Source of the DNA: Brevibacterium sp. W7.2
GTDB lineage: Bacteria; Actinomycetota; Actinomycetes; Actinomycetales; Brevibacteriaceae
Direction of reading: 5' to 3'
Assembly: GCF_018137945.1 (NCBI RefSeq)
Contig: NZ_CP073089.1
Coordinates: forward strand, 3,100,001-3,164,000
Length of the DNA stretch: 64,000 bases
In this document: positions 62,709-64,000 of the stretch, piece after piece
How positions within the stretch are numbered: the first letter of the stretch is position 1
Layout: the number at the start of each line of letters is the position of its first letter
Made by a program: the position numbers and the translations under genes
The notes under the pieces: model-generated
The model's input: only the letters and a program-made list of their open reading frames with translations
Told to the model about the DNA's origin: nothing
The model's database searches: none

Positions 62709-63269
62709 TCAACGGTACGCCGCCGACCGCCGCGGACGATAGGTCCGGCCGCAGCTGCGGGCGTTCGCCGCATCGATCACGACGAGCTCCCAGTCGATGC
62801 GACGGCCGCCGGGGACGTCGAAGATCCGCGTGCCGTCGCCGAGGAAGACCGGGGCGACGAAGACCTGGAGCTCATCGATGAGATCGGCTTCGAGCGCCTG
62901 CCGGGCGATGTCGGCGCTGATGATCTGGATGTCGCCGTCCCCGGCGAGGGCCCGGGCACGGTCGATCGCCTCGGTGATCGAGCAGTCGAGCGCGATGACG
63001 GAATCATCGCCGGCCAGCTCCGCGGGGCGGTGGGTGAGGATGATCTCGGTGCCCGACCATGCTCCGCCGTACGGTTCGGCCGTCAACTCGTCGCGGCTGT
63101 CGGCCTGCTCCCGCGCCGCATCGTAGCCCCGCCTGCCGGAGATGATGACGGCGACCTCGGAGGCCATGCTCTCGGTGGTGCCCTCGGCGAACTCGGCCGT
63201 CGAGAGCCACGACATGTCGTGTCCGGGACCGGCGATGAACCCGTCGAGCGAGCATGCCACTGTTCCCAT
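62709..63269 (-). CDS. Dihydrofolate reductase/RibD C-terminal-like protein
   Basis: 186 residues from MGTVACSLDGFIAGPGHDM, after a GGGGAG ribosome site. The fold is recognised by the N-terminal SLDGFIAG, the middle IISGRRGYDAAR, and a dinucleotide-binding segment with GDGDIQIISADIARQALEA, followed by IDELQVFVAPVFLGDGTRIF. Such proteins are NADPH-dependent reductases of unknown substrate and are not true folate-pathway DHFRs. An inverted repeat lies 18 bp upstream. Confidence 0.88.
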   Translation of the reverse strand: MGTVACSLDGFIAGPGHDMSWLSTAEFAEGTTESMASEVAVIISGRRGYDAAREQADSRDELTAEPYGGAWSGTEIILTHRPAELAGDDSVIALDCSITEAIDRARALAGDGDIQIISADIARQALEADLIDELQVFVAPVFLGDGTRIFDVPGGRRIDWELVVIDAANARSCGRTYRPRRSAAYR

Positions 63270-63286
63270 CACTCCCCCTTGAGTGC

Positions 63287-63299
63287 TTGCAGAATGCAA
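63287..63299. promoter_or_regulatory. Inverted repeat upstream of the DHFR-fold gene
   Basis: TTGCA-GAA-TGCAA, a perfect 5-3-5 palindrome 18 bp before the start codon. It could be the operator of an unlinked regulator. Confidence 0.4.
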
Positions 63300-63352
63300 T
63301 TGGTTGGTGTGCTCAGTCAACCACACATCCGGCGCCGGGAGAACCCCCGACG

Positions 63353-63358
63353 TAGACT
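63353..63358 (+). promoter_or_regulatory. -10 box of the small alarmone synthetase gene
   Basis: TAGACT, a TAnnnT-type -10 about 45 bp before the ATG at 63403. No clear -35 is seen. Confidence 0.4.
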
Positions 63359-63402
63359 GAGCCTGACCACCGCCGAGGTGGTTCCGAACCCCAGGAGAAT
63401 CG

Positions 63403-64000
63403 ATGGTCGTCCCCGGCGAGCCCGCCGAACCGCTCACCCCCGCCCAGGCGGAGAAGGTCCAGCGGCTGCGCACGGACTTCTCGCGCCTGCTCATGCATCA
63501 CCGGTTCGCGATCGACGAGGTGCTCACGAAGGTCTCGATCCTCCGCGAGGAGTTCCTCACCCTGCATCGCTACAATCCGATCGAGCACATCAGCTCGCGG
63601 GTGAAGACCCCGCGCAGCCTGCTCGAGAAGATCACTCGGCGCGGTCTGCCGCTCGACATCGACGTCATCCGCACGGCGATCACCGACATCGCCGGCATCC
63701 GCATCACGTGCAGCTTCATCGCCGACACCTACCGGGTGCTCGAGACGCTGACCTCACAGAACGACATCCGGGTCATCGAGATCAAGGACTACATCGCCCA
63801 TCCGAAGCCCAACGGCTACAAGAGCCTCCACGCGATCCTCGAGATCCCGATCTTCCTCTCCGACGGTCCGGTGCCGATCATCTGCGAGGTCCAGGTGAGG
63901 ACGATCGCGATGGACTTCTGGGCGAGCCTCGAGCACAAGATCCACTACAAGTACGCAGGCGACGTACCCGACCGCCTCGTCGCCGAACTCACCCGCGCCG
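63403..64000 (+). CDS. GTP pyrophosphokinase family protein (small alarmone synthetase), cut by window edge
   Basis: Transfers pyrophosphate from ATP to GDP or GTP to make (p)ppGpp. The first 199 codons are visible. The ATG at 63403 follows AGGAG at 6-nt spacing. RelA/SpoT synthetase-domain motifs are KTPRSLLEKITRRG, TDIAGIRITCSFI, KDYIAHPKPNGYKSLHAIL and EVQVRTIAMDFWASLEHKIHYK. There is no N-terminal hydrolase domain, so it is a single-domain synthetase of the RelQ/YjbM kind rather than bifunctional Rel. Confidence 0.93.
   Translation, partial: MVVPGEPAEPLTPAQAEKVQRLRTDFSRLLMHHRFAIDEVLTKVSILREEFLTLHRYNPIEHISSRVKTPRSLLEKITRRGLPLDIDVIRTAITDIAGIRITCSFIADTYRVLETLTSQNDIRVIEIKDYIAHPKPNGYKSLHAILEIPIFLSDGPVPIICEVQVRTIAMDFWASLEHKIHYKYAGDVPDRLVAELTRA

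Overview
The window is high-GC DNA in which coding sequence runs almost without gaps and most start/stop codons touch or overlap. This is typical of an actinobacterium. The 3,4-dihydroxyphenylacetate 2,3-dioxygenase at 29288-30400 keeps even the residue numbering of the well-studied Brevibacterium fuscum enzyme as I remember it (His155, His214, Glu267). LPRTG sorting signals, TAnnnT -10 boxes, leaderless starts and a MarP homologue fit the same group. My best guess is Brevibacterium or a close relative. No phage, insertion sequence or CRISPR array was seen. It reads as a chromosomal catabolic region.

Layout. 1-1746: 3' part of aceE. 1859-18365: purine catabolism: uricase, uraH and uraD; glycerate kinase and a peroxiredoxin; allantoinase, gcl, glxR and hyi; guanine deaminase and xdhC/B/A; an AzgA-type purine permease. 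18610-25421: housekeeping: tRNA-Ser(CGA), tadA and its associated gene, upp, an unusual winged-helix regulator, a membrane phosphodiesterase-fold protein, and a coupled marP/prsW-like pair. 25792-27678: an LPXTG surface protein. 27717-36177: homoprotocatechuate (hpa) meta-cleavage genes divergent from an FAD aromatic hydroxylase. 36257-42718: SRPBCC protein, membrane protein, HNH protein, udk, mgtE and a large multi-HTH regulator. 42862-46293: putA. 46397-53019: GntR/UTRA regulator divergent from an ABC importer with its own HAD phosphatase and phosphodiesterase-fold enzyme. 53168-56002: LPXTG-anchored extracellular nuclease behind a PHO-box-like repeat. 56018-62440: benzoylformate decarboxylase, aldehyde dehydrogenase, MFS and PrpF operon with a divergent IclR regulator. 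62442-64000: DUF2277, a DHFR-fold protein and the 5' part of a small (p)ppGpp synthetase.

How the genes fit together. Guanine and xanthine go through urate to allantoin and allantoate. Glyoxylate, from steps not in this window, goes through tartronate semialdehyde and glycerate to phosphoglycerate, with pyruvate dehydrogenase next door. A 15-16 bp inverted-repeat element recurs in three purine promoters and probably marks one regulon. The hpa promoters carry matching palindromes that overlap core promoter elements. A second theme is phosphate scavenging: the importer operon with two phosphate-ester hydrolases lies beside the nuclease.

The most interesting untested observations are: a proline-rich 14-codon leader ORF with a switchable-looking stem-loop before mgtE; a FumA-hydrolase/RraA fusion in the hpa operon; a regulator with three predicted DNA-binding segments beside putA; and the self-contained phosphodiester uptake operon.
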